In this document: positions 35,049 through 42,767 of the stretch, one piece after another
How positions within the stretch are numbered: the stretch's first letter is position 1
Layout of the letters: each line of letters begins with the position of its first letter
Source: JAGRCP01 sp942490705
GTDB taxonomy: Bacteria > Chloroflexota > Anaerolineae > Caldilineales > Caldilineaceae
NCBI GenBank assembly: GCA_942490705.1
Contig: CALNXY010000015.1
Coordinates: 434,001 to 498,000 of the forward strand
Reading direction: 5' to 3'
DNA length: 64,000 bases
Made by a program: the position numbers and the translations under genes
The notes under the pieces: model-generated
Seen by the model: the letters and a program-made list of their open reading frames with translations, nothing else
Databases searched by the model: none
What the model was told of the DNA's origin: nothing

Positions 35049-35411
35049 ACCACCGTCGATTTTGTCACAGAGCTGTTCTGCAAAGTAGACGATTTGATCG
35101 GCCACGAAGCGAAACACGGCCAGGCAAATCTGTATCCGAGCGAAGTGGTGACGTTGGCGCTCCTGTATGCGCTGACCGGAAAAGGACGACGGGCCGACTT
35201 GCGATGGCTGACCCGTGACTACGGGCCGCTCTTTCCCAACTTGCCCTGCCGCACGCGCCTCTTTCGCCTCTTCAACAGCCACTGGCACTACATCGGCGAA
35301 TTCAGGGCGCCTGCATCGATGATCGGCGTGATCGACAGCTACGGCGAAGTAGTTCCTGCCAATTCCCAGATTTCCAGATTTCTTGTTGCGTCCATATCCA
35401 ATGTTAGATAA
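35047..35411 (+). pseudogene. N-terminal fragment of a DDE-type transposase
   Basis: The reading frame begins M-T-T-V-D-F-V-T-E-L-F-C-K-V-D-D-L and continues with L-P-C-R-T-R-L-F-R-L-F and G-V-I-D-S-Y-G, where the aspartate fits the first catalytic residue of a DDE transposase. This pattern is seen in transposases of the IS982/IS4-like kind in Chloroflexota and cyanobacteria; the exact family is uncertain. Homology ends just after the first aspartate and the frame runs into unrelated codons, so the remaining catalytic residues are lost. Confidence 0.6.
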
Positions 35412-35465
35412 AATGCCCCGGTGCCGTTTTGATATCTGTCCTCACCGATAAAGGTTCAGGGCCAA

Positions 35466-36007
35466 ATGAGTGCAGTGTACCCCAAAATACGACGAGACCG
35501 CTTACAGGTACGCGCGGTCCAGGCTATCTTTATATTTATCAATCTCGTGCTGATTGAGACGCATTTACCAGGGATGTTATGGGTGGCGATTGGCGGCGTA
35601 TTTTGGGTTACGATGATTCTCCTGGCGGCGGTTGGGGGGAGTTGGATGTGCGGCTGGGTTTGCTGGATAGGAAGTATTCAAGACTTTGCGGAACCCTTCG
35701 CCCGTTCCGCGTCCAGTTCAATGCTCGATGGGGACGCAACATCACGCTGATTGTGCTCGTCAGTTGGGTTCCAGTGGTGTGGTGGTTGATGCCCGAGGTG
35801 AAGGCAGCAGTCTACACACCGTTTGGCGTCAGTCTAGATACTTGGACGCGTCATCTATTTCAAGTGGGGTTGATGCTTGTCATTGCCCTGAGTGTGATGG
35901 TCTTGGGTAAGCGGGGAATATGCAAGTATCTTTGCCCTTTTAACCGCGTCGTGCGGATTGTCGCGCTCTTTATGAAAAACCCACTGAGAAAACAAGCGCG
36001 CAAGTAG
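35466..36007 (+). pseudogene. Frameshifted NapH-like 4Fe-4S membrane protein
   Basis: Two overlapping frames together read as one membrane protein. The first (35466-35750) has two helices, then M-C-G-W-V-C-W-I-G-S-I-Q-D-F. The second frame takes over around 35697-35715, continuing with two helices and C-K-Y-L-C-P-F-N-R-V-V-R-I before a stop at 36007. Paired C-x3-C(P) motifs between helices are typical of NapH/NosR-like electron-transfer membrane proteins. A single indel explains the break; sequencing error is an alternative. Confidence 0.6.
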
Positions 36008-36144
36008 GATGTGCTTGCTGTACAGTCACTTGCCGTACGCTGCCATCTGCTCAGACAGAGCTAAAACCAGTACCTATACCGCCAGTAGTAAGTGGTGTAA
36101 AGCAAGTTCAAAGTGCCGAGAACAATTTCTAAGGAGAGAGTGTC

Positions 36145-36573
36145 ATGAATCAGAATCGCGTACTGCAAGGGGTGTTAGTGCTGTGGGGCATTTGGACCAT
36201 CTTAAACGGTCTGCTTTCAGCGTTTGCCCCGCAGGTCGGAGCAAATTTGGTTGGGTGGGCGCCTGCGGAAGGATGGACACCCGGCCTTGTTGCGATGACG
36301 CAGCAATATGGTTGGTCTTGCTGCTTCTCGGCGCGGTCTTCTGATTACAGCCACAGATCCGGTTCGTTATCAACGCTTTATCTGGATCGTTATCGCAGAA
36401 CAAATTATCGGCTTCTTTTCTCTGCCTTGGCCGCCTTTGGCCAAGGACAGATCACAACAGGGCAGTTTGTAACCCAAGCCATCATTAACCTCGTTGTCAT
36501 GTCGTTATTACTCGTCTTACGTCCAAGCGACAAATCGGACGTTGGTCATACGGCGAGCACTTCATCTACCTAA
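36145..36573 (+). pseudogene. Small DoxX/DUF4345-like membrane protein with three compensating indels
   Basis: The frame is open for 142 residues, but residues about 56-91 are in the wrong frame. Restoring one base near 36313, 36341 and 36415 gives a smooth hydrophobic reading, Q-Q-Y-G-L-V-L-L-L-L-G-A-V-F-L-I-T-A-T-D, then P-V-R-Y-Q-R-F-I-W-I-V-I-A, rejoining the original frame at A-L-A-A-F-G-Q. Three single-base losses thus leave the total in frame. The four-helix outline resembles small DoxX or DUF4345 membrane proteins; function is unknown. AAGGAGAG lies 5 nt before the ATG. Confidence 0.55.
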
Positions 36574-36659
36574 GCTTGTAATACTTCTTTCGCTTCCCCT
36601 TTTTGCCGCCTGCTTCTGTCAATGGCCCGTTTTAGTGGACACATGGGGAAGGCGGCTTC

Positions 36660-37060
36660 TTAACATTCCGCGGCCTGTTCTGTTTGTTGGTTGATCGTAC
36701 AGGAGTTGGGCCATCCCGTCGGCCCATGGTTGCTTATACTGGTCGGTGATGAACTGGAGTTTACGCAAGTGATGGGCTTGCAGAAGGCACGGTCACAGTG
36801 CTCGAAGGAGAGATACGATTTCCAGTGGTTGTGGCGTGCCCAGCCCGTGAAGTTGGGTAAGAGACCGATTGCCTGCATGGCCTCCTGTCCACGCTTGCGA
36901 TGCAAACCAAAGAAGGTCAGCATGCGGTGCCGGCACTGTGGAGCCAATGCAGTTGACCTGCGACGCGCAGACCGCTTTCGTTAAAGTGGACGACATCCGC
37001 CTGGAGCAGCTGCCGTTGAATCTCAACTAAAGCAGGTTCGCAACCAGTTTCAACGGCCTG
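36660..37060 (-). mobile_element. IS66-family transposase remnant
   Basis: Joining three minus-strand frames recovers IS66 transposase landmarks in order: A-D-V-V-H-F-N-E-S-G-L-R-V and H-W-L-H, then L-T-F-F-G-L-H-R-K-R-G-Q-E-A-M, I-G-L-L-P-N-F-T-G, H-N-H-W-K-S-Y-L, H-C-D-R-A-F-C, L-Q-F-I-T-D-Q-Y and Q-P-W-A-D-G-M-A-Q-L-L. At least two frame changes interrupt it and both ends are missing. It is a long-dead copy of roughly 130 codons. Confidence 0.7.
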
Positions 37061-37390
37061 ATTGCCTAACTATAGATGGCCTTCGTTAGCTTTACCTGTG
37101 CGTTCCGATTGATCTATGAACAGGCTTCAGCCTGAATAGTAACGGATATAGAATCAGTCTTCTAATTCAAACTCGGTTTCTATACATCCGTCGAACTGTG
37201 GTTTTGTCGTACTATTACTGGGACGTGTGGTGCGGAATGATTCGCTCTGTCGTCGGTGTCGGCGACCAATCATCTTCGCCCCGTGGGTAGAGCCAAATAA
37301 TGACCGTCAGGACGCCCTGGATTGTCCACTGTACCAGTGGAAGGCACTGTGCGAACGCTTCATCGCTGCGTTGAAGCTACCCAATTTTGA

Positions 37391-37840
37391 CTACTCAGGG
37401 TCCCAGATAGCCAGACGATGGGCATTTGGCAGCCAGAGAGGCCGAGCACCATGAACGTAACGCCCTGTTGTTTCGTGTGTAAGAATCAAGGACGGGGTAA
37501 CTGAGAGCCAGGAGCCAACCTGAAGGAGAATGGTTGAGGCGAGGGCCCAGAATAGAAAGAGGAGACCAAAGCTACGTAGCAGGATCCGCATCCCCCGGTA
37601 CTGCTGAAAATCCTCGGCGGGTGACGTATAGTTGCCTTTTGGATTCAGAAAACTAGTGCAACCAAGGATTGCCCCAAAGGTGCGTGTGGGCAAGTAACCA
37701 AGAAACCAATCTGTAAGCGCCAACATAACCTCTGCCGCGCGCTGCGCAATGACGACCCACACCAGTAGACTGTAGCGCACCGGGTCACGGGCTAGAATAA
37801 AGCTGAGTAGCGCGTAGGCAACAGAAACAGGCCATATTGG
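37391..37840 (-). pseudogene. Degenerate small membrane protein, distant relative of the 36145 gene
   Basis: A 129-codon minus-strand frame starts M-R-Y-S-L-L-V-W-V-V-I-A-Q-R and contains two to three hydrophobic helices. Upstream in another frame one reads R-Q-Y-G-L-F-L, then after one shift V-A-Y-A-L-L-S-F-I-L-A-R-D-P-V-R-Y, which joins the first frame. The Q-Y-G-L and D-P-V-R-Y order matches the repaired 36145 protein. So this looks like a second broken member of that family in opposite orientation. No clear ribosome site is visible. Confidence 0.4.
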
Positions 37841-38230
37841 CGGCTGATCAGCGGGTCAATTAAGGGAAGTTGCATAGGTCGTAGACAAAGGGTTGTCGAA
37901 ACAAGAATAAGAATGCGCGTATGAGTTCGCCAAACCCTATCATCAATAGCAGAACTCGCAACAATGTAATTCGCACGGCAAATATGCCCTTCCGACTATT
38001 GTTGATGAACAGACATTTTGGAAAAACGCAGTATTAGACGCCACGCTGACAAGCCAGAAGGCGGGCCTATCTCTCCACACATAAGTCCCGTACAAAATGA
38101 GAGTATAACACAGAAGGGTACGAGACGATTGCCTGTTGCAAATAGGGAGTGGTGAAATCAAAGGGTGATATGTCATAATAGCCAGCATGAGAAAGTGCAT
38201 CTTTCTATCGCTGAGTTCAGCCTGTCATAA
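37841..38230. other. Stretch without recognisable gene
   Basis: I see no supported reading frame, RNA gene or repeat of note. The bases are more A+T-rich than the bch genes and look like decayed sequence continuing from the graveyard region. The same holds for 37061-37390, where one short plus-strand frame contains an isolated protein-like run (Q-W-K-A-L-C-E-R-F-I-A-A-L-K) I cannot place. Confidence 0.4.
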
Positions 38231-38339
38231 CTAGTGTTCCGCCAATCTTGAGCTGACGACCCGTTTTTCTGTGGCGGAGCCTAAATGCATCGGCAAGAAC
38301 AAGTTCGTAGACTCGTCAAACAAAGATTGCCGATGCACT
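38231..38339. repeat. Left inverted-repeat block flanking the alpha/beta hydrolase gene
   Basis: CTAGTGTTCCGCCA (38231-38244) is the exact reverse complement of 39361-39374 on the other side of the gene. Nearer the gene, 38307-38339 matches the reverse complement of 39325-39352 with one substitution and a 5-nt insertion. Within the block, TGCATCGGCAA (38286-38296) pairs with TTGCCGATGCA (38327-38337). Confidence 0.6.
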
Positions 38340-38366
38340 AGCACCAAAGGTTAAATAGGATACAGC

Positions 38367-39260
38367 ATGTTTGGAATCAATCACAATCTTCCCTTGCCGC
38401 CCGCGATGGACGCGGAGAAGAAGTATTTCTCGACCACCGGCGCCGGCAACATTGCATACTACGTAGATCGAGCGCAGACAGGCCATCCGCTTGTGCTCGT
38501 TCATAGCATCAATGCAGCAGCCAGTGCATTCGAGATGAAGCCGCTCTTCGAGCACTACCGTCTGCAACGGCCCGTGTTCGCGCCGGACCTGCCAGGCTAT
38601 GGCTTCTCGGACCGCAGTGTTCGGCCCTATACGCCGGAACTCTTTGCGTCGGTCATCACACAGTTCCTGGAACAGGAAGTCGGGGAAGCAGCGGATGTCA
38701 TCGCGCTTTCGCTCGGCTCTGAGTTTGCCGCCACAGTTGCCTTCGAACGCCCTGAATTAATGCGCTCGCTTGCGCTGATCTCACCGACTGGATTGGGCGA
38801 AATTCGCGAGATCGGTGAAGAGACCAGTCGCAAAATCCAACGCGCCATCAATTTTCCATTGTGGGGCCAGTCCCTATTTGACCTTCTGGCAACGCGCCGC
38901 AGCATCAACTACTATCTGGGCAAGAATTTCTATGGCCAACCGGCACAGGAAATGCTCGACTACGCCTACGTGACGGCGCACCAGCCCGGCGCGCGTCATG
39001 CGCCGTTCTATTTTATCTCCGGCCAACTCTTTACGTCTGACATTCGTGAACGCGTTTATGAGCAGCTTGAGTCGGAGACGCTGATTCTCTATGATCGAGA
39101 CCCCAACATCTCTTTTGACCAGTTGCCGTTTGCAGAGCAGCGCAATCCCCGCTTGCAGAGCCAGCGGATTGCGCCTTCTTGCGGTTTGCCCCACTGGGAA
39201 TTGCCCATAGAGACGTTTCAGGCTCTGGACGCGTTTTGGTCGCAGCGAACACGCGAATGA
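38367..39260 (+). CDS. Alpha/beta hydrolase flanked by inverted repeats
   Basis: A 297-residue alpha/beta hydrolase. The oxyanion strand reads L-V-H-S-I-N-A-A-A-S rather than the usual H-G-x-G, D-L-P-G-Y-G-F-S follows near residue 75, and the nucleophile elbow is A-L-S-L-G-S near residue 112, with Ala where Gly is usual. The late histidine lies in G-L-P-H-W-E-L-P near residue 274. The substrate is unknown. It stands alone between the graveyard and the convergent pucC operon. Inverted repeats lie on both sides. There is only a weak ribosome site (TAGGAT) before the ATG. Confidence 0.8.
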   Translation: MFGINHNLPLPPAMDAEKKYFSTTGAGNIAYYVDRAQTGHPLVLVHSINAAASAFEMKPLFEHYRLQRPVFAPDLPGYGFSDRSVRPYTPELFASVITQFLEQEVGEAADVIALSLGSEFAATVAFERPELMRSLALISPTGLGEIREIGEETSRKIQRAINFPLWGQSLFDLLATRRSINYYLGKNFYGQPAQEMLDYAYVTAHQPGARHAPFYFISGQLFTSDIRERVYEQLESETLILYDRDPNISFDQLPFAEQRNPRLQSQRIAPSCGLPHWELPIETFQALDAFWSQRTRE

Positions 39261-39308
39261 CCATCCCCAAGCGAGCACTCTCTCGGGGAGAAAACCAGCT
39301 ACAGCTGT

Positions 39309-39374
39309 CTCATCAAGATCAGACAGTGCATCGGCAATCTTGATGAGTCTACGAAGCAGGTGGCGGAACACTAG
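39309..39374. repeat. Right inverted-repeat block flanking the alpha/beta hydrolase gene
   Basis: This block holds the counterparts of the left block: 39325-39352 and TGGCGGAACACTAG (39361-39374). It also has its own 11-bp perfect stem, CTCATCAAGAT (39309-39319) with ATCTTGATGAG (39337-39347). The outer repeat runs into the stop codon of the convergent minus-strand gene at 39371, so it could also work as a bidirectional terminator. Confidence 0.6.
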
Positions 39375-39833
39375 CGTTCGGTGCGGAGCAGATTCGCATC
39401 GCGTGCGGCAGTTAGCACGATGAGCGCGATCCCGGCATAGTAGAGCACGATTCCCCAGCCCAACTGCCACTGAAACCAGAGCCACACCACGCCAGCCGCC
39501 ATGCTGGCGCTCCCCACTACATACCCAACCCGCTCAGCTGCCCGCAAGGGGCGACCAAAGCGCTGCGACAGCAACAGCGCCAATGAGCGCGATAGCCCCC
39601 TTCAGGAGAGCCATAAAGCGCAACAAGAGAATGAGCTCCGGCTCGCCAACTGGCGGCGGCGCAAAGCTCACCAGCGTCATGCCGGTCAACAGCGCGGCGC
39701 CGACAATGCTGAGGAGCAGCATGAGACGCGACAATCTAGCTTCCGCGGCCGTTATGGCGCGCGCACTTTTGCTATGCGAAGTTAAGGGTGGGATTGAATC
39801 AATTTGTTGCACCAGTATCTCTCTTCGTTCCAA
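39371..39833 (-). pseudogene. Small membrane protein split by a frameshift
   Basis: Two overlapping minus-strand frames look like halves of one protein of about 150 residues. The first (39833-39534) has a 40-residue polar N-terminus, two helices and a start to a third, A-V-A-V-A-A-L-W, and then stops. The other frame carries on with R-P-L-R-A-A-E-R-V-G-Y-V-V-G and two more helices to 39371. The switch lies near 39545-39560. A single indel, a sequencing error or programmed frameshifting would all explain it. It is the last member of the minus-strand pucC operon. No family recognised. Confidence 0.55.
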
Positions 39834-39862
39834 TTGCCCAGTTGCATAGGCGACAATCGACG

Positions 39863-40738
39863 CTATGACGCAGGGAGCAGCTCGCGTTGCTCGTCTGCTT
39901 CACCCACATATCGATTGTACGCAAGGGTAAGACCTAGCGCAAAGAGCGCACTGCCTACGCCGAGCAGCGCGTTAAAGGGTGGCGGGGCGAGCAGCGCCAG
40001 ACGAATCAGGACCGTGGCGATGGCAAACCCCGAATTCCGAAAGACAATCACGTAGGTGCTGGAGTAACGAAGTGAGACCAGCACAATTAAGACATCGGCA
40101 AAGATTAGAACGGTATAGGCAGCTTCGAAAAAGACGATCTCCTCTCCCGTGGTGAAGTATTGCCAGACCGAGTGGATGCCAATGCCGATAAACGAAAAGA
40201 GCAAGAGCAGGGCAATCATCTTCTTGGCGGCAATGAAGCCGGCTAGTCCGCGAGAATCAAGCGTGATCGGTCGATGAGTCTGGGCCGCGTAATAGAAGCC
40301 CAGTACGACAAAAACAGCCAGCGCCCCTGCAGCGTCGGCGGAGATGGGGAGCAGCGCCGGTTGGACCTGCTCCCACAGGATGGGTTCATCAAAGTAGGTA
40401 AATTCCTTGAAAGTGGTGCGCAGCAGGATCAGCGATAGAATCTCGATCTGCTTCCCGACTGAATTCGCAACCGAGTCGGCCAGACTAAAGACCAGTTCGC
40501 CCAGTTCAAACATAAGCAGCAGCCGAAATGTGAAGTCAACCGCAAAGAAGTGATTGGTCGGCAATCTCACACTCAAGGATTGAGGGAGAAGCCCAAGCCG
40601 GTTGACTTCGATCACCAGCAATCCGACCACGAACGTGATGATCAGAAAATTGGCGATTAGGCGCTGGCCTGTAGCGCCCTCATAGGCGGCTTCGAGGATG
40701 TCGTAAAGGTGGCAAGCTCGATCGGATAGCCATTTCAC
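39863..40738 (-). CDS. Multi-pass membrane protein of unknown function
   Basis: A 291-residue protein with about seven predicted membrane helices, starting near residues 28, 65, 138, 175, 205, 230 and 255. Polar loops carry V-G-K-Q-I-E-I-L-S and F-K-E-F-T-Y-F-D-E-P. No motif I recognise. Its start overlaps the end of the geranylgeranyl-reductase-family gene by 59 nt, so the start may be shorter, though tight coupling is clear. It should act with the reductase and methyltransferase of this operon. Confidence 0.7.
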   Translation of the reverse strand: MKWLSDRACHLYDILEAAYEGATGQRLIANFLIITFVVGLLVIEVNRLGLLPQSLSVRLPTNHFFAVDFTFRLLLMFELGELVFSLADSVANSVGKQIEILSLILLRTTFKEFTYFDEPILWEQVQPALLPISADAAGALAVFVVLGFYYAAQTHRPITLDSRGLAGFIAAKKMIALLLLFSFIGIGIHSVWQYFTTGEEIVFFEAAYTVLIFADVLIVLVSLRYSSTYVIVFRNSGFAIATVLIRLALLAPPPFNALLGVGSALFALGLTLAYNRYVGEADEQRELLPAS

Positions 40739-41963
40739 GGTAGAGTTCCTTTGGCATCAAACCGTCATCTACGCTGTGAGAAAGAAGGGGGCTGCGATTG
40801 AGGGGGGGCAGCACGTCCAGCGCCGCGCCAACACTCTGGTTGAATGCAGCAGGCGCAAGGTCGGCCGCACGCCAGAGGGCAGCCCAGAACGACGGATATC
40901 GAAAGCGATATAGGTGCCGTGCCACAAAACGGCGGCGGGCTAATGAACGACTCAAACGCGCCTTCGCCAATTGAGAACGGTAGTTGTCAAACGAGAAGTC
41001 ATTGTGCGCAAAGGCAGCGGTTACCGCGTCGGCAATCACGGCCCCGTACTCAATGGCGTACGAGATGCCTTCGGCAAAGAGTGTGTCAACCCCGGCAGCA
41101 TCACCTGCCAGCAGCACATGGGGACGGGCGAACTCCGCGCGCGGGTCGAACCAGCGCACGGGATGGGCCTGTAGCTGCACAGAGTCAACTTCAATGTTGC
41201 GCCGGCGCAGGTAGTCCGCAAAGACCCGCTTCAATTGACCATGGGGCGTCATCGCGCTGGCTGTAGGATCGATGCGGCTGTCGAAGATGCCATGGTTCAC
41301 GTGGGGCCGTCCATCAATGCTGCTTGGAAAGTCCCACATATAGCCTTGAATGCCCTCCGCGACGCACGAGAAATCGAAGAGGGCCGTGCCGGTTGCGCAG
41401 ACGGAAGAGCTGCTAGAGGCCGCAGGCTGTACGACGCGTAACAGCCGGGCAACGCCCACGTGGCTGCGCAGCCCCAGCTTGCGCCGTACGGTGCTGTTGG
41501 CGCCGTCGGCGGCGATGACAACGCGGGCGCGGTAGCGGCCGCGCGTTGTCGTCAAGAGAACGTGGCCATTGTCCAGCGTCATATCAAGTAGCTTTTCGCC
41601 ACCCCGCACGTCGATCTGACGATCGATTGCAGCCCGGGCAAGCGCAGCATCAAATGCGCTCCGCTGAACGATGCACATCGCAGCCTGGCACGGCGTCTCA
41701 AAACGGCGTTCGCCCAGTTGAAAGACAACCCGATCGACGCGCACGGATGGCACATCGAGCTGCAAATTGAGGCGGCGCAACTGCTCTTCGGCATGGAAGG
41801 TAATCCCGCCGCCACAGATTTTCGGCCGCGGATACTCACTGGCTTCGAAGACCACCATCCCCGGGATCAATTCGGGCGCTCGTGCAGCAATATGCAAAGC
41901 GGCGGCCACCCCAGCCGGGCCGCCGCCGATAATTGCAATCTGCAAATCCATGGGGATCGCCAT
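40680..41963 (-). CDS. Geranylgeranyl-reductase-family FAD-dependent oxidoreductase
   Basis: A 427-residue flavoprotein: A-I-I-G-G-G-P-A-G-V-A-A-A at the N-terminus, R-P-K-I-C-G-G-G-I near residue 48, A-A-D-G-A-N-S-T-V near 150 and L-L-A-G-D-A-A-G-V-D near 285. These are the marks of the geranylgeranyl reductase family, which saturates isoprenoid chains of pigments, quinones or lipids. It differs from BchP at 15389 and is not adjacent to bchG, so a different isoprenoid substrate is likely. ATG 41963 is used; 41951 is possible. The methyltransferase ends 6 nt before it. Confidence 0.85.
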   Translation of the reverse strand: MAIPMDLQIAIIGGGPAGVAAALHIAARAPELIPGMVVFEASEYPRPKICGGGITFHAEEQLRRLNLQLDVPSVRVDRVVFQLGERRFETPCQAAMCIVQRSAFDAALARAAIDRQIDVRGGEKLLDMTLDNGHVLLTTTRGRYRARVVIAADGANSTVRRKLGLRSHVGVARLLRVVQPAASSSSSVCATGTALFDFSCVAEGIQGYMWDFPSSIDGRPHVNHGIFDSRIDPTASAMTPHGQLKRVFADYLRRRNIEVDSVQLQAHPVRWFDPRAEFARPHVLLAGDAAGVDTLFAEGISYAIEYGAVIADAVTAAFAHNDFSFDNYRSQLAKARLSRSLARRRFVARHLYRFRYPSFWAALWRAADLAPAAFNQSVGAALDVLPPLNRSPLLSHSVDDGLMPKELYREMAIRSSLPPLRHPRSRL

Positions 41964-41969
41964 TTCCGC

Positions 41970-42764
41970 TCACCAATCGCCAGAAATCGCCTTTACGTAG
42001 AAGCGCCGCTTCACCGGCTGCGGTTTTTCCAAATCGGACCACGTGCCGAGCGATTGTTCGGTCAACTGCTCAAGCACCGGCTCGAGCAGTTCATCGGGCA
42101 AAATCCAGCTTTCCGAATGGGTACGATTGGCCATGGCTTCAAGCACACTGGCCGGACTCACATCGATCACCCACTCGGCGGCCACAATCTCTTCGGCCGC
42201 TTCAGGATGCCCCCCCATAGATGCAAGGAGATCTTCCACGCTTGCACCAGCAGCGGGTGGCTTGCTGCCAGGCGAACGCTTCATCACCTCCATGCGCATG
42301 CCATCACGCAGCAGGCCCGTGACGGATTCGGGGTCAACCCAATCACGACCCTGAATGAACAGGCCTTTGGGGCGCAGAGCAGAGATGGTCTGCGCCAACA
42401 CATCCGGCAGATCACGCACGAGATGAAGCACATGTACGGCAAGCGCTGCATCAAATGCGCTGCGACCAAAGGGTAAGTGGCCGATGTCCGCTTGAACGAG
42501 TTGCACAGCCCGGGCGGGGTCCTCGGGCTGCACAACTTCTTCCAACATCTCGGCTGATGCATCGACGCCGATCACCCGGCCCCCTGCTGCGGCAACGGGA
42601 CGGGCAATCCGCCCAGTGCCGACGCCAAGCTCCAGCACACGCGCTCCAACGCCGACAAGATTGACAATCGTGTCACCAATTGCGCTGGATACTTCCGGGG
42701 GATGGCGCCGCTGATGCTCGTACTGTGCGGCAATGCGGCGATCAAACGAGTAGTTTAACGCCAT
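41970..42764 (-). CDS. SAM-dependent class I methyltransferase
   Basis: A 264-residue methyltransferase with motif I V-L-E-L-G-V-G-T-G-R near residue 44, an acidic end of strand two in V-I-G-V-D-A-S, V-Q-A-D-I-G-H-L-P-F near residue 91 and H-V-L-H-L-V-R-D. It falls in the methyltransferase type 11 group, with a C-terminal cap of about 100 residues. Sequence does not resemble BchM. Its place between PucC and a geranylgeranyl-reductase-family gene suggests a quinone, carotenoid or pigment substrate. The gap to the PucC stop is 3 nt. Confidence 0.85.
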   Translation of the reverse strand: MALNYSFDRRIAAQYEHQRRHPPEVSSAIGDTIVNLVGVGARVLELGVGTGRIARPVAAAGGRVIGVDASAEMLEEVVQPEDPARAVQLVQADIGHLPFGRSAFDAALAVHVLHLVRDLPDVLAQTISALRPKGLFIQGRDWVDPESVTGLLRDGMRMEVMKRSPGSKPPAAGASVEDLLASMGGHPEAAEEIVAAEWVIDVSPASVLEAMANRTHSESWILPDELLEPVLEQLTEQSLGTWSDLEKPQPVKRRFYVKAISGDW

Positions 42765-42767
42765 CGT

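Noticed and set aside
41970..42764. The methyltransferase as Mg-protoporphyrin methyltransferase BchM
   Set aside because: Motifs are those of general type 11 methyltransferases, the C-terminal cap is unlike BchM, and it is not next to chelatase genes.
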